From Nonomuraea zeae (GTDB lineage Bacteria; Actinomycetota; Actinomycetes; Streptosporangiales; Streptosporangiaceae): a DNA stretch of 64,000 nt. The notes below the pieces were generated by a model. The model saw nothing but the letters and a program-made list of their open reading frames with translations. It did not search any database and had not been told where the DNA came from. The position numbers and the translations under genes are program-made. Where the stretch lies: assembly GCF_005889725.1 (NCBI RefSeq), contig NZ_VCKX01000008.1, positions 1-64,000 on the forward strand, given 5' to 3'. Of the stretch, positions 24,553 to 33,731 are shown piece by piece. The first letter of the stretch is position 1, and each line of letters starts with the position of its first letter.

Positions 24553-25209
24553 GTGACCACCTACGACGATCCTGACGCGTTCGAATATCTGGACTTCTCG
24601 GCCCTGCCGCAGCGCCAGCAGCGGATTCTGGCCACGATCCGGGATTGGGTGGTCAGGCACGGCTATCCGCCGAGCGCGCGCGAGATCGGCCACGCGGTCG
24701 GGCTGCGGTCGTCCTCGTCGGTGTCGAAGCACCTGAAGAGCCTGGAGGAGAAGGGGTTCCTCCGCCGGGGCCCGGCGATGACCCGGCCGATCGACGTGCG
24801 GCTGTTCCTGCGGGCCGCGGCGCCGGAGCCGGCCGACGTGGTGACCGTGCCCGTGGTCGGAGACATCGCGGCCGGCACCCCCATCCCGGCCGACGAGTAC
24901 GTGGACGGCACGCTGACCCTGCCCCGCGACCTCACCGGCCGCGGCACCGTGTTCGCCCTGCGCGTGCGGGGTGATTCGATGATCGACGCGGCGATCTGCG
25001 ACGGCGACATCGTCGTCGTACGGCAGCAGCCCGAGGCCCACTCGGGCCAGATCGTCGCCGCGATGATCGACGGTGAGGCGACCGTCAAGGTCTACCGCCG
25101 GCGCGACGGGCATGTCCATCTCGAGCCGCGCAACCCCCGCTACGACGTCATCGACGGCGACGGCGCCGTGGTGCTGGGCATCGTGGTCTCGGTCCTGCGC
25201 AACGTGTGA
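24553..25209 (+). CDS. LexA-type repressor (possible paralogue)
   Basis: A 218-residue LexA family protein. A winged helix (ALPQRQQRILATIRDWVVRH, PPSAREIGHAVGL) is followed by a peptidase S24 domain. The self-cleavage site is Ala107-Gly108, nucleophile Ser142 (RGDSMIDAAI) and general base Lys179 (EATVKVY). It should act as an SOS-type repressor. GTG 24553 is chosen; in-frame ATG 24514 is possible. The upstream region contains no actinobacterial SOS box (GAACN4GTTC), unlike autoregulated housekeeping lexA. The helix that reads DNA (RSSSSVSKHL) also departs from the usual TSTSSVAHQL, so this may be a second LexA with another target. Confidence 0.88.
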   Translation: MTTYDDPDAFEYLDFSALPQRQQRILATIRDWVVRHGYPPSAREIGHAVGLRSSSSVSKHLKSLEEKGFLRRGPAMTRPIDVRLFLRAAAPEPADVVTVPVVGDIAAGTPIPADEYVDGTLTLPRDLTGRGTVFALRVRGDSMIDAAICDGDIVVVRQQPEAHSGQIVAAMIDGEATVKVYRRRDGHVHLEPRNPRYDVIDGDGAVVLGIVVSVLRNV

Positions 25210-25325
25210 GGCGGTCGCCGGGCGCGTCTCGGCCCCGGTCAGAGCGCCGGGTACGCTCTGACCAGGCCCGAGGCGGGGCGTGACGCCCGCGGCGTGCGGT
25301 GGCCGGAAGGTGAGAGGGGAACACT

Positions 25326-25916
25326 GTGCTCAACGAGGAACTGCTGGCGGGCGCGGCACGAGGGGACGCCGTCGCCGTAAGGGACGCGCTCGGCTCAGGG
25401 GCGGACGTCGAGGCCCGCGACGGGCAGCGTCGCACGGCTCTGCTGCTGGCCGCGGCGGCCGACCACGTCGAGGCGGCCACCGTGCTGGTCGCGGCCGGGG
25501 CCGACCCCAACGCGCAGGACTTCCGGCACGACACTCCCTGGCTGGTCACCGGGGTCACCGGAAGCGTCGCGATGCTCAGGGTCCTCCTCCCCGCCAAGCC
25601 CGACCTGACCCTGCGCAACCGCTACGGTGGCGTCTCCCTGATCCCCGCGTGCGAGCGCGGGCACGTGGACTACGTCCGCGAGGTGCTGACGACCGGCATC
25701 GACGTCGACCATGTCAACGACCTCGGCTGGACCGGCCTGCTGGAGGCCGTCATCCTCGGCGACGGGAGCGAGCCGTACCAGGAGATCGTCCGGCTGCTCC
25801 TCGCCGCGGGCGCCGACGCCGGCCTCGCCGACCGTGACGGTGTCACCCCGCTCGCCCACGCCGTGGCCAAGGGCCAGACCGAGGTGGCCCGCCTGCTCCG
25901 CGCGGCCGGCCGGTAG
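25326..25916 (+). CDS. Ankyrin repeat protein
   Basis: A 196-residue protein made of about five to six ankyrin repeats. Typical turns are GADVEARDGQRRTALLLAAA, GADPNAQDF and GADAGLADRDGVTPLAHAVA. No other domain, signal or membrane segment is present, so it is a cytoplasmic protein-binding scaffold. GTG 25326 follows GAGGGGA. It lies downstream of lexA on the same strand, with 116 bp between them and no clear functional link. Confidence 0.9.
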   Translation: MLNEELLAGAARGDAVAVRDALGSGADVEARDGQRRTALLLAAAADHVEAATVLVAAGADPNAQDFRHDTPWLVTGVTGSVAMLRVLLPAKPDLTLRNRYGGVSLIPACERGHVDYVREVLTTGIDVDHVNDLGWTGLLEAVILGDGSEPYQEIVRLLLAAGADAGLADRDGVTPLAHAVAKGQTEVARLLRAAGR

Positions 25917-26018
25917 TCTCCGCGAGGAATTTTCCTGGGCCGTGTCGATTCCGGCGACGCGCGATCGACGCGTTGGTGAAAGGGCGAGGACGAGCCCCCG
26001 GAACACTCAGGAGATGTG

Positions 26019-26591
26019 ATGAGCACCGTGGTGATGCACAACGTGGTGTCGGTCGACGGCTTCATCGCCGATGCGAAGGACCAGGTCGGCCCGCTGTTCG
26101 ACTGGTACTCCAACGGCGACGTCCAGCTCGGCGGAGCCGGCCGGGTCTCGCGGGCCTCGGCCGACTACGTCCAGCCGATCTGGGCGAACATCGGGTCGAT
26201 GGTGATCGGGCGGCACCTGTTCGACATGACCAACGGCTGGGAGGGGAAGCCGCCGACGGGCGAGCACGTCGTCGTGGTGTCGCACCGGCCCAAGCCCGAC
26301 GGGTGGCACCCCGAGGCGTCCTACCACTTCGTCGCTGACGTGGCCCAGGCGGTCGCGAAGGCCAGGGAGCTCGCCGGCGAGCGCAACGTCGCCGTGGCGG
26401 CGGGCGACGTCGGCGGGCAGGCGTTCGCCCGCGGCCTGGTGGACGAGGTGGCGATGGACGTCGTGCCGGTGGTCTTCGGGTCGGGCAAGCGGTACTTCGG
26501 CTCGGCCGACGGCCAGTACCTGCTGGAGGACCCGCACACGGTGATCCAGGGCGACCGGGTGCTGCACCTGCTCTATCGCGTCCGCCGCTAG
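26019..26591 (+). CDS. RibD C-terminal-domain / dihydrofolate-reductase-like protein
   Basis: A 190-residue protein of the RibD_C/DHFR-like fold common in actinomycetes. Start segment VVSVDGFIADAKDQVGPLFD, central GSMVIGRHLFDMTNGW and C-terminal DEVAMDVVPVVFGSGKRYFG. These proteins bind NADPH and reduce unknown, possibly pteridine-like substrates. ATG 26019 follows AGGAG at 26009-26013; GTG 26016 and ATG 26014 nearby are worse fits. No operon partner. Confidence 0.9.
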   Translation: MSTVVMHNVVSVDGFIADAKDQVGPLFDWYSNGDVQLGGAGRVSRASADYVQPIWANIGSMVIGRHLFDMTNGWEGKPPTGEHVVVVSHRPKPDGWHPEASYHFVADVAQAVAKARELAGERNVAVAAGDVGGQAFARGLVDEVAMDVVPVVFGSGKRYFGSADGQYLLEDPHTVIQGDRVLHLLYRVRR

Positions 26592-26714
26592 CCAGCGGGT
26601 TCGGCGGAGTTGACATTCCGGCCTGAAGATCTCGTCTGGTTCGACGAAGCGGGGTCCGCCCGCCGGTTCCTAGCCTGAGGCCGACGTCTCCGTCTCCGTC
26701 TCAGGGAGGCTTTG

Positions 26715-27890
26715 GTGAGAGCAGCACGCCGGCTGGCCGTAGTGGCCGCCGCAATGTCACTGATCGTCGCAGGGCCGGCCGTCCCGGCACAGGCGGCCGC
26801 CACGCAGCTGCCACTCGAATGGCAGGTGAACGGCCAGCCCGCGACCCCGCAGCAGGTCGTCGACTACTGGACCCTGGGCTTCCTCAAGTTCGCCAACGAG
26901 CAGGGGAACAACACGCTCACCGACGCGCAGGGCAACCCCCGGCCGGCCGTGTCGTCGGGGCACGACGACGCGCTCAGCAGCCCCACCCCCAAGACCGGCC
27001 TGTCGGGCAAGACGGTCGGGAAGCTGTTCATCCTGAAATCGACGAACAACACCACCGAGGTGCCGGCGGGAGTGATCAAGAGCACCTGCTCGGGGAACGT
27101 GGCGGCCAGCGCCAACAAGAGCGTCGTGCTGACCGCCGGGCACTGCGTCAAGGTCGAGATCCCCTTCTCCACCAGGGAGGTCATCCTCAACGGGATCTTC
27201 ATCCCCGGGTTCGACGGCACCACCTTGGACGCGAAGGCGGCGGCCAATCCGAACGGCTACCCGGACGCGCAGATCGCGCCCTACGGGGTGTGGGCGGTCA
27301 CCAACGTGTTCGTCACCTCGACGTGGGGCAGCGCCCCGTACTTCGTCTTCGGGCAGGACATGTCGGCGCTGACCGTCAAGAAGCCGGGCAGCTCGCAGCG
27401 CATCCAGGACGTCACCGGCGGGCAGCAGGTGGGGTTCAACCGGGCCAGGGCCGGGCAGCGGACGGTCATCGGGTATCCGCAGGACGACTCCCGGTTCTGG
27501 TATCACGCCGTCAGGAACACCCCGGGCGCGCCGATCAACTCGACGCCGCCGGCGCCGATCAATCACGGCGTGCCCGTGTCGGACCAGCGGGAGAACGACG
27601 GCAAGGTGATGCTGCAGACCGTCGGGGAGGCGTGGCAGGGCAGCGTGCCCTACCTCGACTCGCGCCTGGTCAGCGCGCTGTCCGCGGGCTCCAGCGGCGG
27701 GCCGTGGTTCGAGGAGTACAACCCGGCCACGGGGGCGGGGATCCAGACGGCGGTGTCCAGCCGGTTCGACGGCGATCCCATCGCGCCGAACATGATCGCC
27801 GGCTGGTACGAGGGACCGCACATCGTCGGGACCTACTTCGAGTCGCAGGAGCAGGAGGCGTACCAGGCGGCGGCCGCGGCCACGCCGTGA
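26715..27890 (+). CDS. Secreted trypsin-like serine protease
   Basis: A 391-residue exported serine protease of the chymotrypsin fold. A signal peptide (about residues 1-28, ending PAQAAA) is followed by a ~90-residue N-terminal region that may be a propeptide. Catalytic residues are His143 (LTAGHC, with its adjacent Cys), a candidate Asp215 (GQDMSAL) and Ser327 (AGSSGGP). GTG 26715 is chosen because GGGAGG at 26704-26709 is spaced five bases; TTG 26712 is too close. It likely acts on extracellular protein. Confidence 0.87.
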   Translation: MRAARRLAVVAAAMSLIVAGPAVPAQAAATQLPLEWQVNGQPATPQQVVDYWTLGFLKFANEQGNNTLTDAQGNPRPAVSSGHDDALSSPTPKTGLSGKTVGKLFILKSTNNTTEVPAGVIKSTCSGNVAASANKSVVLTAGHCVKVEIPFSTREVILNGIFIPGFDGTTLDAKAAANPNGYPDAQIAPYGVWAVTNVFVTSTWGSAPYFVFGQDMSALTVKKPGSSQRIQDVTGGQQVGFNRARAGQRTVIGYPQDDSRFWYHAVRNTPGAPINSTPPAPINHGVPVSDQRENDGKVMLQTVGEAWQGSVPYLDSRLVSALSAGSSGGPWFEEYNPATGAGIQTAVSSRFDGDPIAPNMIAGWYEGPHIVGTYFESQEQEAYQAAAAATP

Positions 27891-27972
27891 GCCTGATCGA
27901 TGAACCTTTCCTCTGGCTTGAGAACCCTGGCGGTAACTTGGGGTGACTCCGAGTAATCAGGCAAGTAAGGTC

Positions 27973-27982
27973 GGTACGTACC
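27973..27982. promoter_or_regulatory. Palindrome upstream of pafA
   Basis: GGTACGTACC is a perfect 10-bp palindrome, extended by AGGT/ACCT on either side, about 95 bp upstream of pafA. It could be a regulator site, but no matching copy was seen elsewhere in the window. Confidence 0.3.
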
Positions 27983-28076
27983 GTACCTGCCTCACCAGCG
28001 TGGACCCTTCGGCGCCGACCACCGGGTCCACGCCGACCACCTGGGCGAGACCTTGATGGGGGAGTAGCGTGAGGCA

Positions 28077-29435
28077 ATGGATCGTCGCATCTTCGGCCTG
28101 GAGAACGAGTACGGCGTCACATGCACGTTCCGGGGACAGCGCAGGCTGTCACCGGACGAGGTGGCCCGCTACCTGTTCCGGAGGGTCGTGTCCTGGGGCC
28201 GGTCGAGCAACGTCTTCCTCCGCAACGGCGCGCGTCTCTATCTGGACGTCGGCAGCCATCCCGAATACGCCACGCCCGAGTGCGACAACGTGATCGAGCT
28301 GGTCACGCACGACAAGGCGGGGGAGCGCATCCTGGAGGGCCTGCTCGTGGACGCCGAGAAGCGGCTGCGCGAGGAGGGCATCGCCGGCGACATCTACCTG
28401 TTCAAGAACAACACCGACTCGGCCGGCAACTCCTACGGCTGTCACGAGAACTACTGCGTGGGCCGGCACGGCGAGTTCGGGCGGCTGGCCGACGTGCTGA
28501 TCCCGTTCCTGGTCACCCGGCAGATCATCTGCGGGGCGGGCAAGGTGCTGCAGACCCCGCGCGGCGCGGTCTACTGCGTCTCGCAGCGGGCCGAGCACAT
28601 CTGGGAGGGCGTGTCGTCGGCCACCACCCGGTCCCGGCCGATCATCAACACCCGGGACGAGCCGCATGGTGACGCCGAGCGGTTCCGCCGCCTGCACGTC
28701 ATCGTGGGCGACTCAAACATGAGCGAGACCACCATGCTGCTCAAGGTCGGCGCGACCGACCTGGTGCTGCGCATGATCGAGGCGGGCACCGTGATACGCG
28801 ACCTGTCGCTGGAGAACCCGATCCGGGCCATCCGCGAGGTCTCCCACGACATGACCGGGCGGCGGCGGGTGCGCCTGGCCAACGGGCGCGAGGCCTCCAG
28901 CCTGGAGATCCAGCAGGAATACCTGTCCAAGGCGAAGGACTTCGTCGACCGCCGCGGCGGCGACGCCATCGCCCACCGGGTGCTGGAGCTGTGGGAGCGC
29001 ACGCTGCACGCGGTCGACACGGGCAACCTCGACCTGGTCTCCAGGGAGATCGACTGGGTCACGAAATATCAGCTCATCGAGCGCTACCGGAAGAAGTACG
29101 ACCTGCCGCTGTCCTCGCCCAGGGTGGCGCAGCTCGACCTCGCCTACCACGACGTGCACCGCAAGCGCGGCCTGTTCTACCTGCTGCAGCGCCGCGGCTC
29201 GGTGGAGCGGGTGGCCTCCGACATCAAGATCTTCGAGGCCAAGTCGGTGCCGCCGCAGACCACCAGGGCGCGGCTGCGCGGCGAGTTCATCCGCAAGGCG
29301 CAGGAGAAGCGCCGCGACTTCACCGTGGACTGGGTGCATCTCAAGCTGAACGACCAGGCGCAGCGCACGGTGCTGTGCAAGGACCCGTTCCGCAGCGTCG
29401 ACGAACGGGTGGACAAGCTCATTGCCGGCATGTGA
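28077..29435 (+). CDS. pafA: Pup--protein ligase
   Basis: A 452-residue protein matching PafA over its whole length. It begins [18 protein letters not shown] and contains the segment [17 protein letters not shown] that carries the catalytic Asp, the [15 protein letters not shown] loop and the C-terminal [17 protein letters not shown]. PafA ligates the prokaryotic ubiquitin-like protein Pup to lysines of substrates destined for the mycobacterial-type proteasome. ATG 28077 is a clear start. The usual neighbours (arc/mpa, dop, pup, prcBA, pafBC) are not in this window. It lies instead between a secreted protease and a two-component system. Confidence 0.97.
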   Translation: MDRRIFGLENEYGVTCTFRGQRRLSPDEVARYLFRRVVSWGRSSNVFLRNGARLYLDVGSHPEYATPECDNVIELVTHDKAGERILEGLLVDAEKRLREEGIAGDIYLFKNNTDSAGNSYGCHENYCVGRHGEFGRLADVLIPFLVTRQIICGAGKVLQTPRGAVYCVSQRAEHIWEGVSSATTRSRPIINTRDEPHGDAERFRRLHVIVGDSNMSETTMLLKVGATDLVLRMIEAGTVIRDLSLENPIRAIREVSHDMTGRRRVRLANGREASSLEIQQEYLSKAKDFVDRRGGDAIAHRVLELWERTLHAVDTGNLDLVSREIDWVTKYQLIERYRKKYDLPLSSPRVAQLDLAYHDVHRKRGLFYLLQRRGSVERVASDIKIFEAKSVPPQTTRARLRGEFIRKAQEKRRDFTVDWVHLKLNDQAQRTVLCKDPFRSVDERVDKLIAGM

Positions 29436-29473
29436 CCGAGCGGCCGCCGTCCCCGCCTTCGGTCGCGGGAGCG

Positions 29474-30121
29474 TCAGGACTCGTCGAGGTAGGCGAGGAC
29501 GGCGAGGACGCGGCGGTTGCTGTCGTCGTCATCGGTGATGCCGAGCTTGCCGAACATGGACGTGGTGTATTTGCTGATGGCGCTGTCGCTGAGGAAGAGC
29601 CGCCGGCCGATGGCCTGGTTGGACAGCCCTTCGGCCATGAGGCTGAGCACGGAGTGCTCGCGTTCGGTGAGCCGGGCGAGCCGCCGGTTCGAGGACCCGC
29701 TGGACAGCAGCCTGGCGATGACGGCCGGGTCCATGGCGGTCCCGCCGGCCGCCACGCGCTCCAGAGCGTCGATGAACTGGTCGGCGTCGAACACGCTCTC
29801 CTTGAGGAGATAGCCGACGCCACCGGCGCCGTCGGCGAGGAGCTCGCGCGCGTACAGCTGCTCGACGTGCTGCGAGAGGATCAGGACCGGCAGCCCGGGC
29901 AGCTCGCCGCGGGCGGCGAGCGCCGCCCGCAGGCCCTCGTCGGACTGGGTCGGCGGCATGCGGACGTCGACGACGGCGACGTCCGGCCGGTGCTTCAGCA
30001 GCACGTCGAGCGTCTCGGGCCCGGTGGTCGCCGTCGCCACCACCTGGTGCCCGTACGCCTCCAGGAGGCGGACCATCCCGTCGCGCAGGAGGTAGAGGTC
30101 TTCGGCTACAACGATTCGCAT
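29474..30121 (-). CDS. NarL/FixJ-type response regulator
   Basis: A 215-residue response regulator. The receiver domain has the phosphoacceptor Asp52 (VAVVDVRMPP) and Lys107 (YLLKES). A LuxR-type helix-turn-helix follows from about residue 150 (LTEREHSVLSLMAEGLSNQA). It overlaps the 3' end of the cognate kinase gene by 16 bp. It is a phosphorylation-driven regulator, not an acyl-homoserine-lactone receptor. Converges with pafA. Confidence 0.95.
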   Translation of the reverse strand: MRIVVAEDLYLLRDGMVRLLEAYGHQVVATATTGPETLDVLLKHRPDVAVVDVRMPPTQSDEGLRAALAARGELPGLPVLILSQHVEQLYARELLADGAGGVGYLLKESVFDADQFIDALERVAAGGTAMDPAVIARLLSSGSSNRRLARLTEREHSVLSLMAEGLSNQAIGRRLFLSDSAISKYTTSMFGKLGITDDDDSNRRVLAVLAYLDES

Positions 30122-31365
30122 GGCACCGCCATCCTCACACGGGTCGGGCCGCCCGCCGGACTGGTGATCTCCAGGGTGCCGTCGAAGACCGCGAGCCGGC
30201 GGCGCAGCCCGTCGAGCCCGCCGCCGGGGCTCATGCTCGCCCCGCCCCTGCCGTCGTCCTCGACCTCGACGAGGATGCCGGTGTCGTCACGTGCGACGGA
30301 GATCCGCGCCCGGGCGGCGCGGGCGTGCTTGACCGCGTTGGTCAGCAGCTCGGCGACCCCGAAGTACACGGCCGACTCGATCGGCGGGTCCAGGCGGCCC
30401 TGGACGCCGGCGCTGATGGACGTTTCGAGCGGGCTGTCCAGGGCGAGAGCGCGGACGGCGTCCACGAGGCCCCGCTCGGTCAGCACGGGCGGGCTGATCC
30501 CCTTGACGAGCTCGCGGAGCTCGGTCAGTGACGTGGCGGCGCCGGCCCGTGCTTCCCGCATCAGCTGCCTGGCCTGGTCGGGGTCGGTCTCCATCAGCTT
30601 CTCCGCGGTCGCCAGCGAGAGCCCGAGCGCGACCAGGCGGGCCTGCGCCCCGTCGTGCAGGTCCCGCTCGATCCGGCGGATCTCGGCGGCCTGCGCGATC
30701 GTGGTGTCCGCGCGCTGGGCCGTCAGCTCGTCCACCCGGTCGGCCAGCGCCGTCGCGGGCGGCGGGCTCAGGAAGCGGACGGCCACCGGCTCGACCGCCC
30801 GCCAGGCGTACGGGGCGGCGGCGACGGCCGCGACCGCGCCGAGCACGCCGGCGGCCCGCAGGGCGGGTGACGGCTGGAGCAGCCCGAAGACCGCTGCCAC
30901 GGCCCCGGCCGGCGGGACGGCGGCGACCACGCCGGCGGTGATCGGGACGATCGCGGTGAACCGCAGGTCACGCCAGATGGCCGGATCGCGCCACCGGGTC
31001 CGCCACTGCTGGTCCATGCGGGCGTCCCGGCTGGTGCGCTCGTAGGAGTAGCCGTTCCACCAGTACCCGGTCGACATCTGCGTCACCGGCCCGGGCTGCC
31101 GGTACCCGGCGGGGATGACGGTGCCCGTCCATTTCGCGACGCGGGAGCGGATCATCCGGCACACGGGGCGGGCCAGGGCGAGCGTGCCGATGCAGGCCCA
31201 CAGGAACGGCACCGTCCCCGCCCACGGGTCTCCGTCCCACCACCAGATCCACAGCGTCGCGGCGGCGGCCCACACGGCCGGGACCAGCATGCTGACGGCC
31301 ACCACGACGCAGGCCCGCCCGAACCCCGCGCAGGCGCCCGCCGCCCACGACACCAGCTGTCGCAT
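30106..31365 (-). CDS. NarL-type sensor histidine kinase
   Basis: A 419-residue membrane kinase. Two N-terminal transmembrane helices (about residues 18-43 and 50-68) and a hydrophobic segment at about 137-190 precede the HisKA_3 dimerisation box (RRIERDLHDGAQARLVALG) with phosphoacceptor His237. The HATPase domain shows ELLTNAVKHA, VEVEDDGRGG and GGGLDGLRRRLAVF. ATG 31365 follows AAGGAAAG. It forms a two-component pair with the 16-bp-overlapping response regulator. The stimulus is unknown; similar kinases sense cell-envelope stress. Confidence 0.93.
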   Translation of the reverse strand: MRQLVSWAAGACAGFGRACVVVAVSMLVPAVWAAAATLWIWWWDGDPWAGTVPFLWACIGTLALARPVCRMIRSRVAKWTGTVIPAGYRQPGPVTQMSTGYWWNGYSYERTSRDARMDQQWRTRWRDPAIWRDLRFTAIVPITAGVVAAVPPAGAVAAVFGLLQPSPALRAAGVLGAVAAVAAAPYAWRAVEPVAVRFLSPPPATALADRVDELTAQRADTTIAQAAEIRRIERDLHDGAQARLVALGLSLATAEKLMETDPDQARQLMREARAGAATSLTELRELVKGISPPVLTERGLVDAVRALALDSPLETSISAGVQGRLDPPIESAVYFGVAELLTNAVKHARAARARISVARDDTGILVEVEDDGRGGASMSPGGGLDGLRRRLAVFDGTLEITSPAGGPTRVRMAVPCESL

Positions 31366-31548
31366 GATCTTTCCTTCTTACATTTGCTGTGGCACCTGGG
31401 TGTCCCCGCTATGTGCCGGTATGGCGTTATGTATCCACTTTGCACCCCACGCCGCCCTGGTCCCGCCGAATCGGCCCGGGAGTGGGTCCAGCCCCACCCA
31501 CCTGTGCGTCCAGGCCCCATGCCGCACCACCCTTGCGCCCCGTACCAC

Positions 31549-31589
31549 GAGCGCGCCCTGGCCCGCGCAGCCGGCGGCAGGGCGCGCTC
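31549..31589. terminator. Strong hairpin downstream of the alpha-galactosidase gene
   Basis: GAGCGCGCCCTG (31549-31560) and CAGGGCGCGCTC (31578-31589) are perfect 12-bp inverted arms around a 17-nt loop. The hairpin lies 13 bp past the alpha-galactosidase stop, in the direction of its transcription. No T-run follows. The remaining ~180 bp up to the kinase start show no gene. Confidence 0.68.
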
Positions 31590-31601
31590 CCCAGCGCGTG
31601 G

Positions 31602-33731
31602 TCATGGCCGGCTCGTGGCGACGACGTGGACCAGCACGGACTCGTCGGGGAAGAGCGGCGGCACCGCGATGCCCGAGGCGGCCAGCGCCGAGCCCGGCAG
31701 GGCGAAGTCGCCGCTCGTCCACGCGGGGGCGCTCCCGTGCGAGGTCACGGGCATGAGCGGCCGCACCGAGTAGACGGTCGCCGGGTCGAGCCCGGGCAGC
31801 CGGAGCTGGCCGGGCGGCCAGGTGGACGGGCGCTCCAGCATGGCGATCTCGTAGATCGCCTCGGAGGCGTCGGCGGCGACGACGCCGTGGGCCTGCACGC
31901 TCTCGGGGGCGTCGTCCACGCGGACCACCACGCCCGAGTGCAGCAGGTGGCGGTGGCGTTTGTGCAGGGCCACCCACGAGGCCAGGTCGTCCAGCTCGCC
32001 GTCGGTGAGCGAGGTGAGATCCCACTCGATCCCGTAGTGGCCGAAGAACGCGGTGGCGGCGCGGAAGGCCAGATCGTGGCGGCGGCCCGTGGTGTGGGAG
32101 CGGTCGGCGCCGATGTGGCTGCCGATCAGCTCCGGTGGCAGCAACTGCCCGGTCCAGCGCATGATCTGCTGGCGTTCGGCCGGGTCGATGCAGTCGCTGG
32201 CCCAGACCCGGTCGGTACGCTCCAGGATGCCGAGGTCCACCCGGCCCCCGCCGCCCGAGCAGGACTCGATCTCCAGGCGCGGGTGCTCGGCCCTGATCTC
32301 GTCGAGCAGCCGGTAGACGGCGTGGGTCTGGGCGTGGACCGAGGCCCGGCCGCCCCTCGCCGTGGAGCCCGCGTCCACCAGGTCGCGATTGTGGTCCCAC
32401 TTGATGAAGTCGAGGTCGTACTCGCTGATGACGGCCAGCAGCCGCGTCCTGACGTACGCGTACGCCTCGGGGTTGGTCAGGTCGAGCACCTGCTGGTCGC
32501 GGGCCGGTGGCGGCAGGCGGTCGCCGGTCTGCATGATCCAGCCGGGGTGCGCGCGGGCCAGGTCGGAGTCCGGGTTGATCATCTCCGGCTCGAACCAGAG
32601 CCCGAACTGCATGCCGAGCTCCCTGACCCGCTTGACCAGCGGCGTCAGCCCGTCCGGCCAGACGGTGGCGTCCACGGTCCAGTCGCCGAGCCCGGCACGG
32701 GCGTCGCGGCGGCCGTGGAACCAGCCGTCGTCCAGCACGAACCGCTCGACCCCGACCCTGGCCGCCCGGTCGGCCAGCTCCAGCAGGCGGTCGAGGTCGT
32801 GGTCGAAGTAGACGGCCTCCCACGTGTTGAGCATCACGGGCCGGGGCGTGGACGGGTGCGCGGGCCGGGCCCGCAGATGCTCGTGGAAGCGGCCGGCCGC
32901 CGCGTCCAGGCCGCGCCCGTAGGTGGCGTACAGCCACGGGCCCTGGTAGCTCTCGCCCGGGGCCAGGATGACCTCGCCGGGCAGGAGCAGCTCGCCGCCG
33001 CCCAGCATGGTCCGGCCGCTGGAGGTGCGCTCGGCGTAGTGGCGATGGTTGCCGCTGAAGCCGACGTGCAGGCCCCAGGCCTCGCCGCGCCGGAAGCCGA
33101 GGTCGGAGGTGCCCGCGAACAGGACGGTGGCGGCGTCGGGGCCGGTCCGGCCGCGGCGGTTCTCGCGCAGGTGGACGCCGGTGGTGAGAGGGCGGCGCTG
33201 CGGGATGCGCTCCTTGGCCCACCGCCCGGCCTGGTCGAACAGGTCGGTGGGGGTGCCGGGGACGGGGAAGGCGAGGTTGAGCGCGTCGAGGGCGTAGGGA
33301 GAGCCGGACTCGTTGCGCAGGTCGGCGCGGGCCCGCAGGAGGCCCGAGTCGCCGAGCTCGGCGACGATCGTGAGGCCGAGCCGGGCGTGCTCGTCGCGGG
33401 CGGTGGCGGTGAGGGTCCGCCCGGTCCGCCGGTAGTCCACGCTGGTGAAGGCGGGTGACCAGTTCTGTCCCATGTGGTGCCCGGACAGGCCGGGCAGACC
33501 CATCCAGCCGGTACGCGCCTCAGGCACCAGCGGGACCCGTACGGGCACGTCCACGCTGACGTCCGGCCGCGGACGCAGGCCGGCCGACAGGCAGGCCAGT
33601 GCCGCGTCGTCGAGCGGTCCCAGGTCCGGCCCCCAGTGCAGGATCGCGGGCAGGGCGTCGGGCGGACACTCGATCACCACGGACACGCCGGCGGCTCGGA
33701 AGTGCAGAATCTCCATGGACGGCGGGTTCAT
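31602..33731 (-). CDS. GH36 alpha-galactosidase
   Basis: A 709-residue glycoside hydrolase family 36 enzyme. The N-terminal beta-supersandwich is followed by the barrel. Nucleophile Asp446 lies in FIKWDHNRD and acid/base Asp513 in VWASDCIDP. FVLDDGWF and GLWFEPEMINPDSDL are family hallmarks. It should release terminal alpha-1,6-galactose from melibiose, raffinose or galactomannan side chains. No signal peptide, so it acts on imported oligosaccharides. ATG 33731 overlaps the stop of the upstream permease (ATGA at 33728-33731). It is the last gene of a four-gene operon starting with the sugar-binding protein at 36818. Confidence 0.95.
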   Translation of the reverse strand: MNPPSMEILHFRAAGVSVVIECPPDALPAILHWGPDLGPLDDAALACLSAGLRPRPDVSVDVPVRVPLVPEARTGWMGLPGLSGHHMGQNWSPAFTSVDYRRTGRTLTATARDEHARLGLTIVAELGDSGLLRARADLRNESGSPYALDALNLAFPVPGTPTDLFDQAGRWAKERIPQRRPLTTGVHLRENRRGRTGPDAATVLFAGTSDLGFRRGEAWGLHVGFSGNHRHYAERTSSGRTMLGGGELLLPGEVILAPGESYQGPWLYATYGRGLDAAAGRFHEHLRARPAHPSTPRPVMLNTWEAVYFDHDLDRLLELADRAARVGVERFVLDDGWFHGRRDARAGLGDWTVDATVWPDGLTPLVKRVRELGMQFGLWFEPEMINPDSDLARAHPGWIMQTGDRLPPPARDQQVLDLTNPEAYAYVRTRLLAVISEYDLDFIKWDHNRDLVDAGSTARGGRASVHAQTHAVYRLLDEIRAEHPRLEIESCSGGGGRVDLGILERTDRVWASDCIDPAERQQIMRWTGQLLPPELIGSHIGADRSHTTGRRHDLAFRAATAFFGHYGIEWDLTSLTDGELDDLASWVALHKRHRHLLHSGVVVRVDDAPESVQAHGVVAADASEAIYEIAMLERPSTWPPGQLRLPGLDPATVYSVRPLMPVTSHGSAPAWTSGDFALPGSALAASGIAVPPLFPDESVLVHVVATSRP

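Noticed and set aside
29474..30121. LuxR-type protein considered as the receptor partner of the LuxI-like enzyme
   Set aside because: It has a receiver domain with Asp52 and a linked histidine kinase and lacks an autoinducer-binding domain.
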